Shown here: piece after piece, positions 35,652 through 44,930 of the stretch
How positions within the stretch are numbered: position 1 is the stretch's first letter
Layout: each line of letters starts with the position of its first letter
Assembly (NCBI GenBank): GCA_947502595.1
Contig: CANNAM010000007.1
Location: forward strand, 107,997 to 171,996
Direction: 5' to 3'
Length of the DNA: 64,000 bases
From: an uncultured Marinicella sp.
Lineage (GTDB): Bacteria; Pseudomonadota; Gammaproteobacteria; Xanthomonadales; Marinicellaceae
Made by a program: the position numbers and the translations under genes
The notes under the pieces: generated by a model
Told to the model about the DNA's origin: nothing
What the model saw: only the letters and a program-made list of their open reading frames with translations
Database searches by the model: none

Positions 35652-36905
35652 TTATCTTCTGATGATTTTAGCACCCAAATGATTGAGTTTTTCTTCAATT
35701 GCTTCGTAACCTCGATCAATATAATGGATGTCATGCACGTCGGTGTTGCCTTTGGCAGCCAGTCCAGCCAACACCAAGGAAGCTGAAGCCCGTAGGTCGG
35801 TTGCAGTAACCGGCGCGCCACTGAGTTGTTTGACTCCTTTGATGACCGCTTGGTTGCCTTCTACTTGGATGTTGGCGCCCATGCGGTTCAACTCTTCAAC
35901 GTGCATAAAGCGGTTTTCAAATAAGGTTTCAGTGATGTGACTGGTGCCATCGGCAATGGCATTTAAAGCGCAAAACTGGGCTTGCATATCTGTTGGGAAA
36001 GCCGGATGCGGCGCGGTGCGAATATCGACTGGGTTGGGGCGTTTGCCATGCATGTTTAAACTCACAGAGGTATCGGTTTTGCTGATGGTTGCGCCGGCTT
36101 CAGTGAGTTTATCAAATACCGCGTCTAAATCATCGTTACAGCTGTTGTTGATGGTAATGGAACCGCCAGTGATGGCCGCTGCAACCAAGAAAGTGCCAAT
36201 CTCAATGCGGTCTGGCATCACCGCATGGTGCGTGCCTTGTAGCTGGTCTTTGCCTTGAACATATATTTTCGAGGTGCCTTCACCGCTTATTTCGGCGCCC
36301 ATGGCTTTGAGGTATTTAGCCAAATCAACCACTTCAGGTTCAATCGCCGCATTTTCAATCAAGGTTTCGCCTTTGGCCAAAGTGGCTGCTATCAAGATAT
36401 TTTCAGTGCCTGTCACAGTGACTTTTTCCATCATGATGCGATTGCCTCGTAGGCGCTCACAGGAAGCCAGTATGTAGCCATCTTCAACTGTGATTTTGGC
36501 ACCCATGGCTTGTAGACCTTTGATGTGTAAATCAACGGGTCTGGCACCGATTGGACAACCGCCAGGTAAGGAAACTTTGGCCCGTCCATACCTGGCCACC
36601 AATGGGCCCAACGCTAAAATGGATGCACGCATGGTCTTGACTGTTTCATAGGGCGCCACTTGATTGGTTAAATTATCCGTACAAATGGTGATGTCTGCAT
36701 GGTGGTCAACAGTTAATTGTGCGCCCATATGTACCAGTAGCTCATTCATGGTGGTAACATCATGTAGGTGTGGCACCCGGCTGATATGAGACTCACCTTG
36801 GCCAACAATGGTGGCTGCTAAAATAGGTAACACGGCATTTTTTGCGCCTGATGCTTCAATTGTGCCATTGATGGTGTGGCCACCGCTGATGGTGATTTGA
36901 TTCAT
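35652..36905 (-). CDS. murA: UDP-N-acetylglucosamine 1-carboxyvinyltransferase
   Basis: A 417-residue MurA that transfers enolpyruvate from PEP to UDP-GlcNAc, the first committed step of peptidoglycan synthesis and the target of fosfomycin. The loop [16 protein letters not shown], with the reactive Cys near residue 116, is intact, so the enzyme should be fosfomycin-sensitive in principle. The start [20 protein letters not shown] and the ends of both inside-out barrels are typical. It lies downstream of ibaG on the same strand with a 32-base gap, the usual gammaproteobacterial pairing. Confidence 0.97.
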   Translation of the reverse strand: MNQITISGGHTINGTIEASGAKNAVLPILAATIVGQGESHISRVPHLHDVTTMNELLVHMGAQLTVDHHADITICTDNLTNQVAPYETVKTMRASILALGPLVARYGRAKVSLPGGCPIGARPVDLHIKGLQAMGAKITVEDGYILASCERLRGNRIMMEKVTVTGTENILIAATLAKGETLIENAAIEPEVVDLAKYLKAMGAEISGEGTSKIYVQGKDQLQGTHHAVMPDRIEIGTFLVAAAITGGSITINNSCNDDLDAVFDKLTEAGATISKTDTSVSLNMHGKRPNPVDIRTAPHPAFPTDMQAQFCALNAIADGTSHITETLFENRFMHVEELNRMGANIQVEGNQAVIKGVKQLSGAPVTATDLRASASLVLAGLAAKGNTDVHDIHYIDRGYEAIEEKLNHLGAKIIRR

Positions 36906-36937
36906 GGTTTAGCTCTCGGTCAAATGGTGTGGTTTAA

Positions 36938-37180
36938 TTAGTTGCTTAAATTTTTATATTCTTCGGGGGTATAGGCTTTGATGCTTAAGGCATGGATGTC
37001 AGCCACCATATGCTCACCTAATGCTTGATAAATCAATCGGTGGCGTTTTATTTTCATCAATCCTTCAAATTGTGCTGAAACCACAGTGGCTTCGTAGTGT
37101 CTTTGGTCTTCACCACTGACTTCTATGTATTGACAATCTATCTGTGTCGATAGTAACTTTTTAACTTCGTTCGGGTGCAT
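36938..37180 (-). CDS. ibaG: BolA/IbaG family iron-sulfur regulator
   Basis: An 80-residue BolA-fold protein. The order EVSGEDQRHYEATVVSAQFEG, then KIKRHRLIYQALGEHM, then IHALSIKAYTPEEY matches the IbaG (YrbA) subgroup, which binds glutaredoxin and handles iron-sulfur clusters. The placement directly before murA is conserved in E. coli and Pseudomonas. It is divergent from the yrbG-like exchanger gene across a 150-base promoter region. Confidence 0.9.
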   Translation of the reverse strand: MHPNEVKKLLSTQIDCQYIEVSGEDQRHYEATVVSAQFEGLMKIKRHRLIYQALGEHMVADIHALSIKAYTPEEYKNLSN

Positions 37181-37330
37181 GAAATGTAATTGTTTGTTTG
37201 TTGAGCGCGCATTATCTTGTAAAATAGACTGTTTATAAAGTAGTTGTCATCATTATTTTGCAATCAATGGTGATTTAATGTGGTAACTGTTGGATTTGGC
37301 TGCTGCTTTAATCAAGGATAATATATAAAT

Positions 37331-38299
37331 ATGTTGATTTCTTCACTTTATTTAGTGGCTGGTCTTGTGTTACTGATTTATGCCGCTGATAAATTTGTAT
37401 TGGGAGCGGCTTCTACGGCCAAACACATGGGGGTATCCACCATGCTGGTTGGCTTAATCATAGTCGGCTTTGGCACCTCTGCGCCTGAAATGGTGGTCTC
37501 TGCCATTGCATCTTTTAAAGGCAATTCTGGCCTGGCCCTAGGCAATGCAGTGGGTTCTAACATCACTAATATAGCGTTGGTTTTGGGTGTAGGCTTATTG
37601 ATAGTCCCGATGTCCATAAAGTCTCAAACGGTCAAACGAGAAATGCCGATTTTGCTGGTGGTCACCTTGATGGTGCTGTTATTGCTGATGGATTTAAAAC
37701 TGACATTTATAGACGGGTTGATCTTAATCATTGGGATGTTCGTGGTGACGGGTTATTTGTTGTTCATAGGGATTAAAACTGACAAAGATGAGTTCAGCGA
37801 TGAACTTGAAGCTGAATTTGATTTAGATATAACTGTTAAAAAGGCCATTCTTTATCTGATTTTAGGTATCATCTTACTGCCTATTGCTTCACAAGTCATG
37901 GTCATAGGTGCAACAGATATCGCTTTACACTTCGGTGTTTCAGATATGGTAATAGGTTTAACCATTGTTGCTTTGGGCACTTCATTACCTGAATTGGCAG
38001 CGACCATTGCCAGCGCCCTAAAAAAAGAGCACGATTTAGCCATAGGTAACATTGTTGGCTCAAATATGTTTAACTTGTTAGGTGTGATTGGTATTTCAGG
38101 CTTGATTCGTGAGTATGAATTCACCGTGCACTTTATTAAGTATGACTACTTTTACATGTTGTTGTTAACCGTGTTTTTATTTTTGGCATCGGTGTATTTT
38201 GTTTTAAAAGATCGATTTATTTCTAGAGTTATTGGTGTTGTTTTGCTGGTAATGTATTTCAGTTATATGGGTTGGCTGTATGTGAGTGAGGGTATATGA
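37331..38299 (+). CDS. yrbG: Calcium/sodium antiporter (CaCA family, YrbG-like)
   Basis: A 322-residue inner-membrane exchanger with ten predicted helices. It carries the two inverted alpha repeats of the family: GFGTSAPEMVVSAIAS with GNAVGSNITNIALVLG, and ALGTSLPELAATIASA with GNIVGSNMFNLLGVIG. A central acidic loop (DKDEFSDELEAEFDLD) may sense cations. As in E. coli it heads the kdsD-kdsC-lpt operon, and its stop overlaps the kdsD start by four bases (ATGA). Confidence 0.93.
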   Translation: MLISSLYLVAGLVLLIYAADKFVLGAASTAKHMGVSTMLVGLIIVGFGTSAPEMVVSAIASFKGNSGLALGNAVGSNITNIALVLGVGLLIVPMSIKSQTVKREMPILLVVTLMVLLLLMDLKLTFIDGLILIIGMFVVTGYLLFIGIKTDKDEFSDELEAEFDLDITVKKAILYLILGIILLPIASQVMVIGATDIALHFGVSDMVIGLTIVALGTSLPELAATIASALKKEHDLAIGNIVGSNMFNLLGVIGISGLIREYEFTVHFIKYDYFYMLLLTVFLFLASVYFVLKDRFISRVIGVVLLVMYFSYMGWLYVSEGI

Positions 38300-39276
38300 A
38301 TTCAAATAAAAGTCAGCAAATCATTCATCAAGCACGTGCGGTGTTTCAGATTGAGCGGGCTGCTTTAAAGTCATTAGAAAGCAATTTAGGCGCTGATTTT
38401 GTGGCTGCAATCGAAGTCATTTTAAAATGCCAGGGTCATGTGGTGGTCATTGGTATGGGCAAGTCTGGTCACATTGGTAATAAAATTTCAGCCACATTGG
38501 CCTCAACTGGTACGCCGGCATTTTTTGTCCATCCAGGTGAAGCCAGCCATGGTGATTTAGGTATGATAACGGCTGGTGATGTGGTGTTGGCCATTTCAAA
38601 TTCTGGTGAAACTGAAGAGGTATTGACTATTTTGCCGGTAATTAAGCGCATGGGTGCCAAGCTGATCTCAATGACTGGTAAACCCAAATCCAGGCTGGCC
38701 CAAAATTCAGACATACACTTAGATGTATCTGTGCCTGAAGAAGCCTGTCCTTTGGGTCTGGCGCCCACTGCCAGCACCACCGCAACTCTAGTTATGGGTG
38801 ATGCTTTGGCTGTAACTTTGTTGGAGCTAAGGGGTTTTACCAAAGAAGATTTTGCGCGCTCACATCCGGCTGGGTCGTTGGGTAAAAAACTGTTATTGGG
38901 CATCAAAGACGTGATGCGTACTGGAGACGAAGTACCTCGAGTTGATCAGACGGCATCTTTCAGTGAAGCTTTGATGGAAATGAATCGCAAAGGCTTGGGA
39001 ATGACCGCAGTCACTCACCAACATGATCAAGTGGTTGGGGTATTTACTGACGGTGATTTGCGCCGTATTTTAGATCAGTTTGATCAATACAAAGCGTACC
39101 CAATCGGAAAATTAGCCACTTTGAACCCAGTGATGATAAACCAGTCCAAGATGGCTGTTGAAGCGGCTCAAATCATGGAAACACGTAAAATCCATTCATT
39201 ATTGGTGGTTGATGATAACAAGCGTTTGGTGGGTGCACTTAATATCCACGATTTATTGAGGGCAGGGGTGGTTTGA
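38296..39276 (+). CDS. kdsD: D-arabinose 5-phosphate isomerase
   Basis: A 326-residue enzyme that converts ribulose 5-phosphate to arabinose 5-phosphate for Kdo synthesis. The N-terminal SIS domain shows GMGKSGHIGNKISATLASTG and HPGEASHGDLGM. The C-terminal half is a pair of CBS domains (VFTDGDLRRIL, KIHSLLVVDDNKRLVGA). Length and order match KdsD (YrbH). It is translationally coupled to yrbG upstream and to kdsC downstream by one-to-four-base overlaps. Confidence 0.96.
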   Translation: MNSNKSQQIIHQARAVFQIERAALKSLESNLGADFVAAIEVILKCQGHVVVIGMGKSGHIGNKISATLASTGTPAFFVHPGEASHGDLGMITAGDVVLAISNSGETEEVLTILPVIKRMGAKLISMTGKPKSRLAQNSDIHLDVSVPEEACPLGLAPTASTTATLVMGDALAVTLLELRGFTKEDFARSHPAGSLGKKLLLGIKDVMRTGDEVPRVDQTASFSEALMEMNRKGLGMTAVTHQHDQVVGVFTDGDLRRILDQFDQYKAYPIGKLATLNPVMINQSKMAVEAAQIMETRKIHSLLVVDDNKRLVGALNIHDLLRAGVV

Positions 39277-39833
39277 TGAGTGAATTTATGCGTTACAGTG
39301 ATGACATAGTAGCCAAGGCTAAACAGATTAAATTAGTTATTTTTGATGTTGATGGTGTTTTAACTGATGGTGGATTGTATTTCACTGATGATGGCCGAGA
39401 AATAAAAAAATTCAATGTTAAAGATGGTCTGGGTATTTCAATTTTAGTTAAAAAGAAAGTTGAAGTGGCGGTTATTACCGGTAGGAATTCGGTGATTGTT
39501 GCTGATCGGATGAAATCTTTGGGTGTAAATCATGTCTACCAAGGCAGGATGAATAAATTAGAAACCTATGAAAATTTGAAAGTTGCTATGAACATTTCTG
39601 ATAGTGAAGTGGCTTTTGTTGGTGATGACATCATTGATTTGCCTATAATGCGCCGTTGTTCATTGTCGATTGCAGTTGCGGATGCTCATCATGAGGTTAA
39701 GTCGCAGGCAGCTTTGGTATTGGATAAGTGTGGTGGTGAAGGCGCTGCACGTGATGTCTGTGACCTGATTATGCATGCCCAAGACCTGGTGCATGATTTT
39801 ACTGCAGAAGACCACAATCAAAGCCAACAATGA
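39276..39833 (+). CDS. kdsC: 3-deoxy-D-manno-octulosonate 8-phosphate phosphatase
   Basis: A 185-residue HAD phosphatase that dephosphorylates Kdo 8-phosphate. The ATG at 39276 shares one base with the kdsD stop; the preceding TTG in frame is not needed. The HAD nucleophile motif is LVIFDVDGVLTDGGLYF near residue 25, and the fourth motif is VAFVGDDIIDLPIM near residue 112. As is typical for KdsC there is no cap domain. It is the third gene of the Kdo/LPS operon. Confidence 0.95.
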   Translation: MSEFMRYSDDIVAKAKQIKLVIFDVDGVLTDGGLYFTDDGREIKKFNVKDGLGISILVKKKVEVAVITGRNSVIVADRMKSLGVNHVYQGRMNKLETYENLKVAMNISDSEVAFVGDDIIDLPIMRRCSLSIAVADAHHEVKSQAALVLDKCGGEGAARDVCDLIMHAQDLVHDFTAEDHNQSQQ

Positions 39834-40390
39834 TTGAAGCATCGCGAATCAAGCAGTTGTTACTGTTCGGCTTGCTGTCGGTATTGACTTATGCCGCTTA
39901 TGAAAAATATTTCAGCAAAGAGTCTACTCCGCAGTTTGAGCCCTTCACCAAGGGCTATGCATTGGAAGGTGTGATAATTCAATCCACTGATGAAACGGGT
40001 CGGATCATTACCACCATCAAGTCGCCAGCCGTAATTCATTATGCAGACACTGAGAAAACCATGATCGAACAGCCTGATATTACACTACATCAGGCAGCCG
40101 GGGATTGGTTGTTCAGATCAGAACTTGGTGAAATCAATCCAGAACAAACTGAGATATACTTTCCACATGAAGTGCAGATAGACTTGCAAGGTGTTAAAAG
40201 TCAAAACAATCAAATACAGATGGTGACTAAAGAACTGACTGTTGACGTATTAAAAAAGACTGGCTTGACACCGGCTTTTTTAAAAATGAGTCAGTTGGAT
40301 TCAATCATCCAAGGCGTTGGAGCAGTGGTCAATTTTCAACAACAAGAAATAGATATATTGAGTGAAATGTATGCAGAATTTAAGAATTAA
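39830..40390 (+). CDS. lptC: LPS export ABC transporter periplasmic protein LptC
   Basis: A 186-residue single-span inner-membrane protein. The N-terminal anchor LLLFGLLSVLTYAAYEKYF is followed by a beta-jellyroll whose strands include VIIQSTDETGRIITTIKSP and EIYFPHEVQIDLQG. LptC receives LPS from the LptB2FG transporter and passes it to LptA. It overlaps kdsC by four bases and lptA by 20 bases, the conserved operon order. Confidence 0.9.
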   Translation: MIEASRIKQLLLFGLLSVLTYAAYEKYFSKESTPQFEPFTKGYALEGVIIQSTDETGRIITTIKSPAVIHYADTEKTMIEQPDITLHQAAGDWLFRSELGEINPEQTEIYFPHEVQIDLQGVKSQNNQIQMVTKELTVDVLKKTGLTPAFLKMSQLDSIIQGVGAVVNFQQQEIDILSEMYAEFKN

Positions 40391-40856
40391 AGTTTTAATG
40401 GTTTTATGCGTCTTGGCCAATACAAGTTGGGCTCTAGACAGTGATCGTACAGCGAAAATAATCATCCAGGGACCAGGTTGTAAAATCAAATTTGGCTTGA
40501 AACAAACTGAGTGCTTAAATGGTTTAACCATTGAGCAAGGCAGTCTGCTTATTAAATCAACTTATGGGTTAATCAAGCATCAAGACAAGGGTATAGGCAG
40601 TGTGTTGATGAAAGGTGAGCAAGTACATATGGAACAATTAATGGAAGGAGGTGATAAAATGATTATCAAGGCCAATGAAATAGATTATAAAAAAGCCGAA
40701 GAAATTGTCTATCTTTCTGGTAATGTCAGTATTACCAGTTCAATTGGTGTAACCACCGGTGAACAGCTGGAATTCAATTTAAAAACCCAAGAAATCATTT
40801 CATCAGATGATATGCAACAACCTTTTAGAATGGAAATAGATCAAAAAGATGATTGA
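40371..40856 (+). CDS. lptA: LPS transport periplasmic protein LptA
   Basis: A 161-residue periplasmic bridge protein. The ATG at 40371 lies within the end of lptC and gives a clean signal ([16 protein letters not shown]); a GTG three codons earlier is also possible. OstA-type jellyroll strands are visible ([34 protein letters not shown]). It forms head-to-tail oligomers carrying LPS across the periplasm. The 3' end overlaps lptB by 8 bases. Confidence 0.9.
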   Translation: MQNLRIKVLMVLCVLANTSWALDSDRTAKIIIQGPGCKIKFGLKQTECLNGLTIEQGSLLIKSTYGLIKHQDKGIGSVLMKGEQVHMEQLMEGGDKMIIKANEIDYKKAEEIVYLSGNVSITSSIGVTTGEQLEFNLKTQEIISSDDMQQPFRMEIDQKDD

Positions 40857-41568
40857 AGCCATTGATATTGTTAAAAGTTATCAAAAGAGACAGGTCATTT
40901 CTAAAGTCTCATTTCATGTAAACCAAGGCGAGGTTGTTGGGTTATTAGGTCCCAATGGAGCGGGTAAAACAACGTGTTTTTACATGGTGGTTGGTTTAAT
41001 TGCAGTGGACAGCGGACAGATCATTATAGACTCAATTGATGCCTCTAAATTTGGTATGCATGAACGGGCCAAATTAGGCGTTGGTTACCTGCCACAAGAA
41101 GCTTCAGTGTTTCGGAAGTTGACAGTTAAGGACAACATCATGGCTGTACTGGAGTTGCGCAAAGATTTATCTTTGGAGCAACGTACAAATCGATGCTTGG
41201 AGTTAATGGAAGAATTGAATATTGAGCATGTTAAAAACCAATTGGGTATCAGTTTATCAGGTGGTGAGCGTCGACGGGTAGAAATTGCCAGATCTTTAGC
41301 CATGGAGCCGAAGTACATTTTACTGGACGAACCTTTTGCAGGAGTTGATCCAGTGTCTGTAATAGACATTCAAAAAATTGTATATCATTTAAAAAGTAAG
41401 AACATAGGTGTATTGATTACTGACCACAATGTCAGGGAAACATTGGGGATTTGTGACCGGGCTTATATATTAAATGACGGCAGTATGTTGACCGAGGGCA
41501 AGCCAGAACAAATCATCAGTAATGCAGATGTTAAGCGGGTTTATTTGGGACAGGACTTTTCTATGTAA
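40849..41568 (+). CDS. lptB: LPS export ABC transporter ATP-binding protein LptB
   Basis: A 239-residue ATPase that powers LPS extraction from the inner membrane with LptF and LptG, which are not encoded here. Walker A is [12 protein letters not shown] near residue 34. The Q-loop region is [16 protein letters not shown]. The signature is [16 protein letters not shown], and Walker B is [15 protein letters not shown]. The length is standard. It is the last gene of the Kdo/LPS run before the gap where rpoN would be expected. Confidence 0.96.
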   Translation: MIEAIDIVKSYQKRQVISKVSFHVNQGEVVGLLGPNGAGKTTCFYMVVGLIAVDSGQIIIDSIDASKFGMHERAKLGVGYLPQEASVFRKLTVKDNIMAVLELRKDLSLEQRTNRCLELMEELNIEHVKNQLGISLSGGERRRVEIARSLAMEPKYILLDEPFAGVDPVSVIDIQKIVYHLKSKNIGVLITDHNVRETLGICDRAYILNDGSMLTEGKPEQIISNADVKRVYLGQDFSM

Positions 41569-41862
41569 AGAGATTGATAATGGTTGTATTTTAGCTTGGG
41601 CTTGGTTATATTAATAATGCAGGAGAGAAATGATAACAATGCTACAAATCTATTTATTCAAAGCGATTTCCAAAATACTTTACTCTTGCCAACTCCATAA
41701 ATACAGTCGATTCAATTTGAATCAAAACATCCAAATTTCCGTTCAACAACAAATTAACTCGGCGCTAAACCGTACTTCAAAGTACCAATCTCGCAGGTTT
41801 TTTAAGTTTGTTGAACATCCCACTAACATGAACATTAAGGTTCATACAATGAGGCTAGTCAT
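41569..41862. other. Gap in the position normally occupied by rpoN
   Basis: In the gammaproteobacteria I know, rpoN (sigma-54) lies between lptB and hpf. Here only 294 bases separate them, with no trace of the sigma-54 RpoN box (ARRTVAKYRE-like) in any frame. The gap contains a possible small gene at 41630 and presumably the hpf promoter. Confidence 0.75.
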
Positions 41863-41872
41863 ATGCAATTAA
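41630..41872 (+). CDS. Possible small protein gene upstream of hpf
   Basis: An 80-codon frame with an AGGAGAG ribosome binding site directly before the ATG at 41630; it runs 10 bases into hpf. The product begins MITMLQIYLFKAISKILYS and is basic and Asn/Gln-rich, with no family I recognise. It could be a leader peptide coupling translation into hpf, or a chance frame in an AT-rich leader. Composition is not persuasive. Confidence 0.25.
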   Translation: MITMLQIYLFKAISKILYSCQLHKYSRFNLNQNIQISVQQQINSALNRTSKYQSRRFFKFVEHPTNMNIKVHTMRLVICN

Positions 41873-42189
41873 CTATCACCGGTCACCAATTAGAAGTCAC
41901 AGACTCCATCAGGACTTATATTGAAACTAAATTTGATCGTATTAAACGACATTTTGATCAAGTTTTAAACGCGCATGTCATCATCAATGTGGAAAAATTA
42001 AGACACAAGTCTGAAGCAACCATGCACATAGGAGGCAAAGACTTTTTTGCTGAGTCAACCGAAGATAATTTATACAAGTCTATTGATTTATTAGTAGATA
42101 AGCTGGATAAGCAAATTCGCAGACATAAAGATAAAACCAGCAATCATCACCATCAAGAAGCAATCAGAATAAATCAAGCCAGTTTCTGA
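41863..42189 (+). CDS. hpf: Ribosome hibernation promoting factor (short HPF)
   Basis: A 108-residue protein of the short HPF/YfiA type that binds the 30S decoding channel and helps form 100S dimers in stationary phase. It has the N-terminal QLTITGHQLEVTDSIRTYIE, a basic KFDRIKRHFDQ helix, HKSEATMHIGGKDFFAE and a C-terminal KLDKQIRRHKDK. A GAGG motif lies 8 bases before the ATG. It keeps its conserved place before ptsN. A terminator follows. Confidence 0.94.
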   Translation: MQLTITGHQLEVTDSIRTYIETKFDRIKRHFDQVLNAHVIINVEKLRHKSEATMHIGGKDFFAESTEDNLYKSIDLLVDKLDKQIRRHKDKTSNHHHQEAIRINQASF

Positions 42190-42212
42190 TTATAAATGAG
42201 TTCTTTATTTAG

Positions 42213-42241
42213 GGCTTAACTTACATGAGTTAAGCCTTTTT
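42213..42241 (+). terminator. Terminator between hpf and ptsN
   Basis: GGCTTAACT (42213-42221) pairs with AGTTAAGCC (42228-42236) and is followed by five T residues. It separates hpf from ptsN-rapZ, so those two need read-through or their own promoter. Confidence 0.85.
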
Positions 42242-42272
42242 AGTGTTTGAGAGTAAAAAGGCCGAAAAAAAC

Positions 42273-42740
42273 ATGAAGATCATCGATATACTAGAAGTTG
42301 ATATGATGGTGATGAACCATCACTTCATCAGTAAAAAAAGGCTGTTTGAAACCATGGCCAATTTACTTTCAGAGGAAAGTTCTGAAAGTTTAGAAATTTA
42401 CCGCAGCTTTGTTGAACGAGAGAAATTAGGCAACACATCCCTTGGTAATGGTGTGGCTTTGCCACATGGTAAATGTTTGCAGGACAGTGAGATCAGGGCG
42501 TGCGTGATAAAAATGTCACAACCAATTGATTATGAAGCTGTTGATGATGTACCGGTTAAATTAGTCTTAGGCATTGCATTTCCACTTAAGACCAACACTA
42601 AACATCAAGTATTAATGAAGGAAACTGCCTTTTTATTCAGACAACATCGCTTGTATAAGAATTTATTATTGGCAGAAACCAAAGAACAAATGTATGAAGA
42701 GATATTAAGGGGGTTTCAATTATGCAACAATTGGTCATAG
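42273..42740 (+). CDS. ptsN: Nitrogen-PTS EIIA component PtsN
   Basis: The product is 155 residues from the ATG at 42273; an in-frame GTG 30 bases upstream lies at the edge of the terminator and is less likely. EIIA-Ntr fold with the phospho-accepting His near residue 65 in GNGVALPHGK and the later PIDYEAVDDVPVKLVLGI strand. PtsN is phosphorylated by EI-Ntr and NPr and tunes potassium, phosphate and envelope responses. It stays next to rapZ, overlapping it by 19 bases. Its usual neighbour rpoN is missing, and no npr gene follows rapZ. Confidence 0.93.
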   Translation: MKIIDILEVDMMVMNHHFISKKRLFETMANLLSEESSESLEIYRSFVEREKLGNTSLGNGVALPHGKCLQDSEIRACVIKMSQPIDYEAVDDVPVKLVLGIAFPLKTNTKHQVLMKETAFLFRQHRLYKNLLLAETKEQMYEEILRGFQLCNNWS

Positions 42741-43582
42741 TTACAGGTCTATCAGGTGCTGGTAAAACTGTGGTTTTACGCTCGCTTGAGGATATGGAGT
42801 TTTATTGTGTAGATAACTTGCCCATCAATATGCTGCAACAGTTAGCCGCCAATATCATTGCTGATAAAGAGTTTTATCCTAAGGTTGCTGTGGGGATTGA
42901 TGTGCGCAGTAAGAATCAAGACTTAAGTGCATTTGCTGAATTGATTGCTGCAATGGATCAAAGCCAGTTAAAAGTTAAAGTGATTTTTCTGTCAGCAGAT
43001 AAAAAAACGATTTTAAAAAGATACTCAGAAACCCGCCGCAGACACCCTTTGTCAACAGATCAACATAACCACAGTTTGACGGAAGCCATTAGTATAGAAA
43101 ACAAACTAATGAGTGATTTTAAGCTGCAGGCAGACTTAATAATTGACACCAGCCAACTGAAAATACAGCAACTTAAACAACAAATTTGGCAAATCATGAG
43201 TCAGCCCAATGACCATGTTTCGGTGATTGTTAAATCCTTTGCTTTCAAACGTGGTGTCCCTTTTGATGCAGACTTTGTGTTTGATGCCAGGTGTTTACCT
43301 AATCCTTATTGGCAGCCAGAACTGAGGGCATTGACTGGCCAAGATGAAGCGGTAAAATCATTTTTAGAGAACGAAGAAATTGTCAAAGAATATTTGACTG
43401 ACTTAAGTTATTTTACTAAAAAATGGATCAATCAATTTGAAGCCAATGACCGCAGTTACATCACCATAGCCATAGGCTGCACCGGTGGTCAGCATCGGTC
43501 TGTTTATTTGGTTGAGGCATTGCATGAATACCTTGAAAAAAAAGCAGTAAAAAATATGAAGCAACACCGTGAGTTGAGTTAA
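42722..43582 (+). CDS. rapZ: RNase adapter protein RapZ
   Basis: A 286-residue P-loop protein. Walker A GLSGAGKTVVLRSL is near residue 8, followed by the family motif FYCVDNLPINML. The C-terminal domain has SFAFKRGVPFDADFVFDARC and the end motif IAIGCTGGQHRSVYLVE. In E. coli it binds small RNAs and brings RNase E to GlmZ to control amino-sugar synthesis. Its start lies within the 3' end of ptsN. It is convergent with folA, three bases apart. Confidence 0.95.
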   Translation: MQQLVIVTGLSGAGKTVVLRSLEDMEFYCVDNLPINMLQQLAANIIADKEFYPKVAVGIDVRSKNQDLSAFAELIAAMDQSQLKVKVIFLSADKKTILKRYSETRRRHPLSTDQHNHSLTEAISIENKLMSDFKLQADLIIDTSQLKIQQLKQQIWQIMSQPNDHVSVIVKSFAFKRGVPFDADFVFDARCLPNPYWQPELRALTGQDEAVKSFLENEEIVKEYLTDLSYFTKKWINQFEANDRSYITIAIGCTGGQHRSVYLVEALHEYLEKKAVKNMKQHRELS

Positions 43583-43585
43583 ATA

Positions 43586-44074
43586 TTAAGTCGAAATTCT
43601 TTGGTAAAAGATAAAGTCATAAGCAAAATCAGGGTTGCTTGCTGATTTTGGTACATTGGTCAGTCGAATGATTTGCCATTCATTCCATTCAAATGTTGGA
43701 AAATAAGTGTCACCATCGAATTCATGATGAAGTTTAGTTATTGTCATGTGGGTTGCTATGGGTAACAACAGTTGATAAATTTTTGCACCACCTATGACCA
43801 CCAGGTCATCAGTTTCAATGGATTGTATTTGATCAATAGACTGAATAGTTTCAAACCCATTTCTGGAAAATTTCGCATTTCGACTCAAAACTATATTGCG
43901 TCTATTGGGTAAAGAAAACGGCAGTGACTCACATGTCTTGCGACCCATAAGTAGAGTTTTTCCAGTGGTTTGTTGTTTGAAAAATTTTAAATCTTCAGGT
44001 AAGTGCCATGGCAACTGGTTGTTACTACCGATCAATTGATTTTGATCCATGGCTGCAATCAGGGTGATTTTCAT
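43586..44074 (-). CDS. folA: Dihydrofolate reductase
   Basis: A 162-residue chromosomal-type DHFR that regenerates tetrahydrofolate with NADPH. Family motifs are [20 protein letters not shown] at the start, [19 protein letters not shown], and [20 protein letters not shown] for the cofactor region. It overlaps the thyA stop by four bases (ATGA), so the two enzymes that consume and regenerate folate are made from one message. Confidence 0.95.
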   Translation of the reverse strand: MKITLIAAMDQNQLIGSNNQLPWHLPEDLKFFKQQTTGKTLLMGRKTCESLPFSLPNRRNIVLSRNAKFSRNGFETIQSIDQIQSIETDDLVVIGGAKIYQLLLPIATHMTITKLHHEFDGDTYFPTFEWNEWQIIRLTNVPKSASNPDFAYDFIFYQRIST

Positions 44075-44865
44075 ACCGCAACTTGGCCTTTGATGTGAGG
44101 ATGTGCCTGATAATCAAGCAATTCAAAATCACTGAACTGAAAAGCAAAAATATCTTTGATGTCCGGGTTGATTCGCATGGTGGGCAGTTTATAGGGTGTG
44201 CGTGACAGCTGCAATTGAATTTGTTCAATGTGATTACTATAAATATGTGCGTCACCAAAAGTGTGTACAAAATCCCCAGGCTCTAAGTTGCAGACTTGTG
44301 CCATCATTAATGTCAACAAGGCATATGAGGCAATGTTAAAGGGCACACCTAGAAACACATCGGCGCTTCTTTGGTACAGCTGACAAGAAAGCTTGTTGTT
44401 TGCCACATAAAATTGAAACAGGCAGTGACATGGCGGTAAGGCCATGTGGTCTACATCAGCCACATTCCAGGCGCTGATGATATGGCGTCTGGAATCTGGA
44501 TTGGTTTTGATTTGTTTAACTAGGTTGCTTATTTGATCTACTGTTTTACCATTACTCATCGGCCATGAGCGCCATTGGTGGCCATATACAGGTCCAAGAT
44601 CTCCATTTTCATCTGCCCACTCATCCCAAATTCTTACGCCATTATCTTGTAAATATTTGATATTGGTATCACCTGTCAAGAACCACAGTAACTCGTGAAT
44701 TATTGATTTCAAGTGTAATTTTTTGGTGGTTAATACAGGAAACCCTTGGTTTAAATCGAAGCGCAATTGGTGACCAAAAACACTGCGAGTACCTGTTCCG
44801 GTACGATCAGATTTTGTGACACCATGGTCTAATATGTGTTGGGCAAAATCTAAATACTGTTGCAT
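44071..44865 (-). CDS. thyA: Thymidylate synthase
   Basis: A 264-residue enzyme, the same length as E. coli ThyA, that methylates dUMP with methylene-tetrahydrofolate. The active-site Cys lies in [12 protein letters not shown] near residue 146. The conserved [32 protein letters not shown] and [14 protein letters not shown] segments are all present. The AAGG ribosome binding site lies inside the second arm of the hairpin described at 44866-44907. It is first in a two-gene unit with folA. Confidence 0.97.
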   Translation of the reverse strand: MQQYLDFAQHILDHGVTKSDRTGTGTRSVFGHQLRFDLNQGFPVLTTKKLHLKSIIHELLWFLTGDTNIKYLQDNGVRIWDEWADENGDLGPVYGHQWRSWPMSNGKTVDQISNLVKQIKTNPDSRRHIISAWNVADVDHMALPPCHCLFQFYVANNKLSCQLYQRSADVFLGVPFNIASYALLTLMMAQVCNLEPGDFVHTFGDAHIYSNHIEQIQLQLSRTPYKLPTMRINPDIKDIFAFQFSDFELLDYQAHPHIKGQVAV

Positions 44866-44907
44866 AAAAAAACCTTGTTATAAACGCATTATTATAACAA
44901 GGTTTTT
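44866..44907 (-). terminator. 16-pair terminator hairpin abutting the thyA start codon
   Basis: AAAAACCTTGTTATAA and TTATAACAAGGTTTTT (44868-44883 and 44892-44907) pair perfectly around an eight-base loop. On the minus strand the stem is followed by T residues that run straight into the thyA ATG at 44865. It acts as the terminator of the HD-GYP gene, whose stop is 23 bases upstream. The thyA ribosome binding site AAGG is part of the stem. Confidence 0.88.
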
Positions 44908-44930
44908 GTGTTGCTCTGATTAAAAGTATT

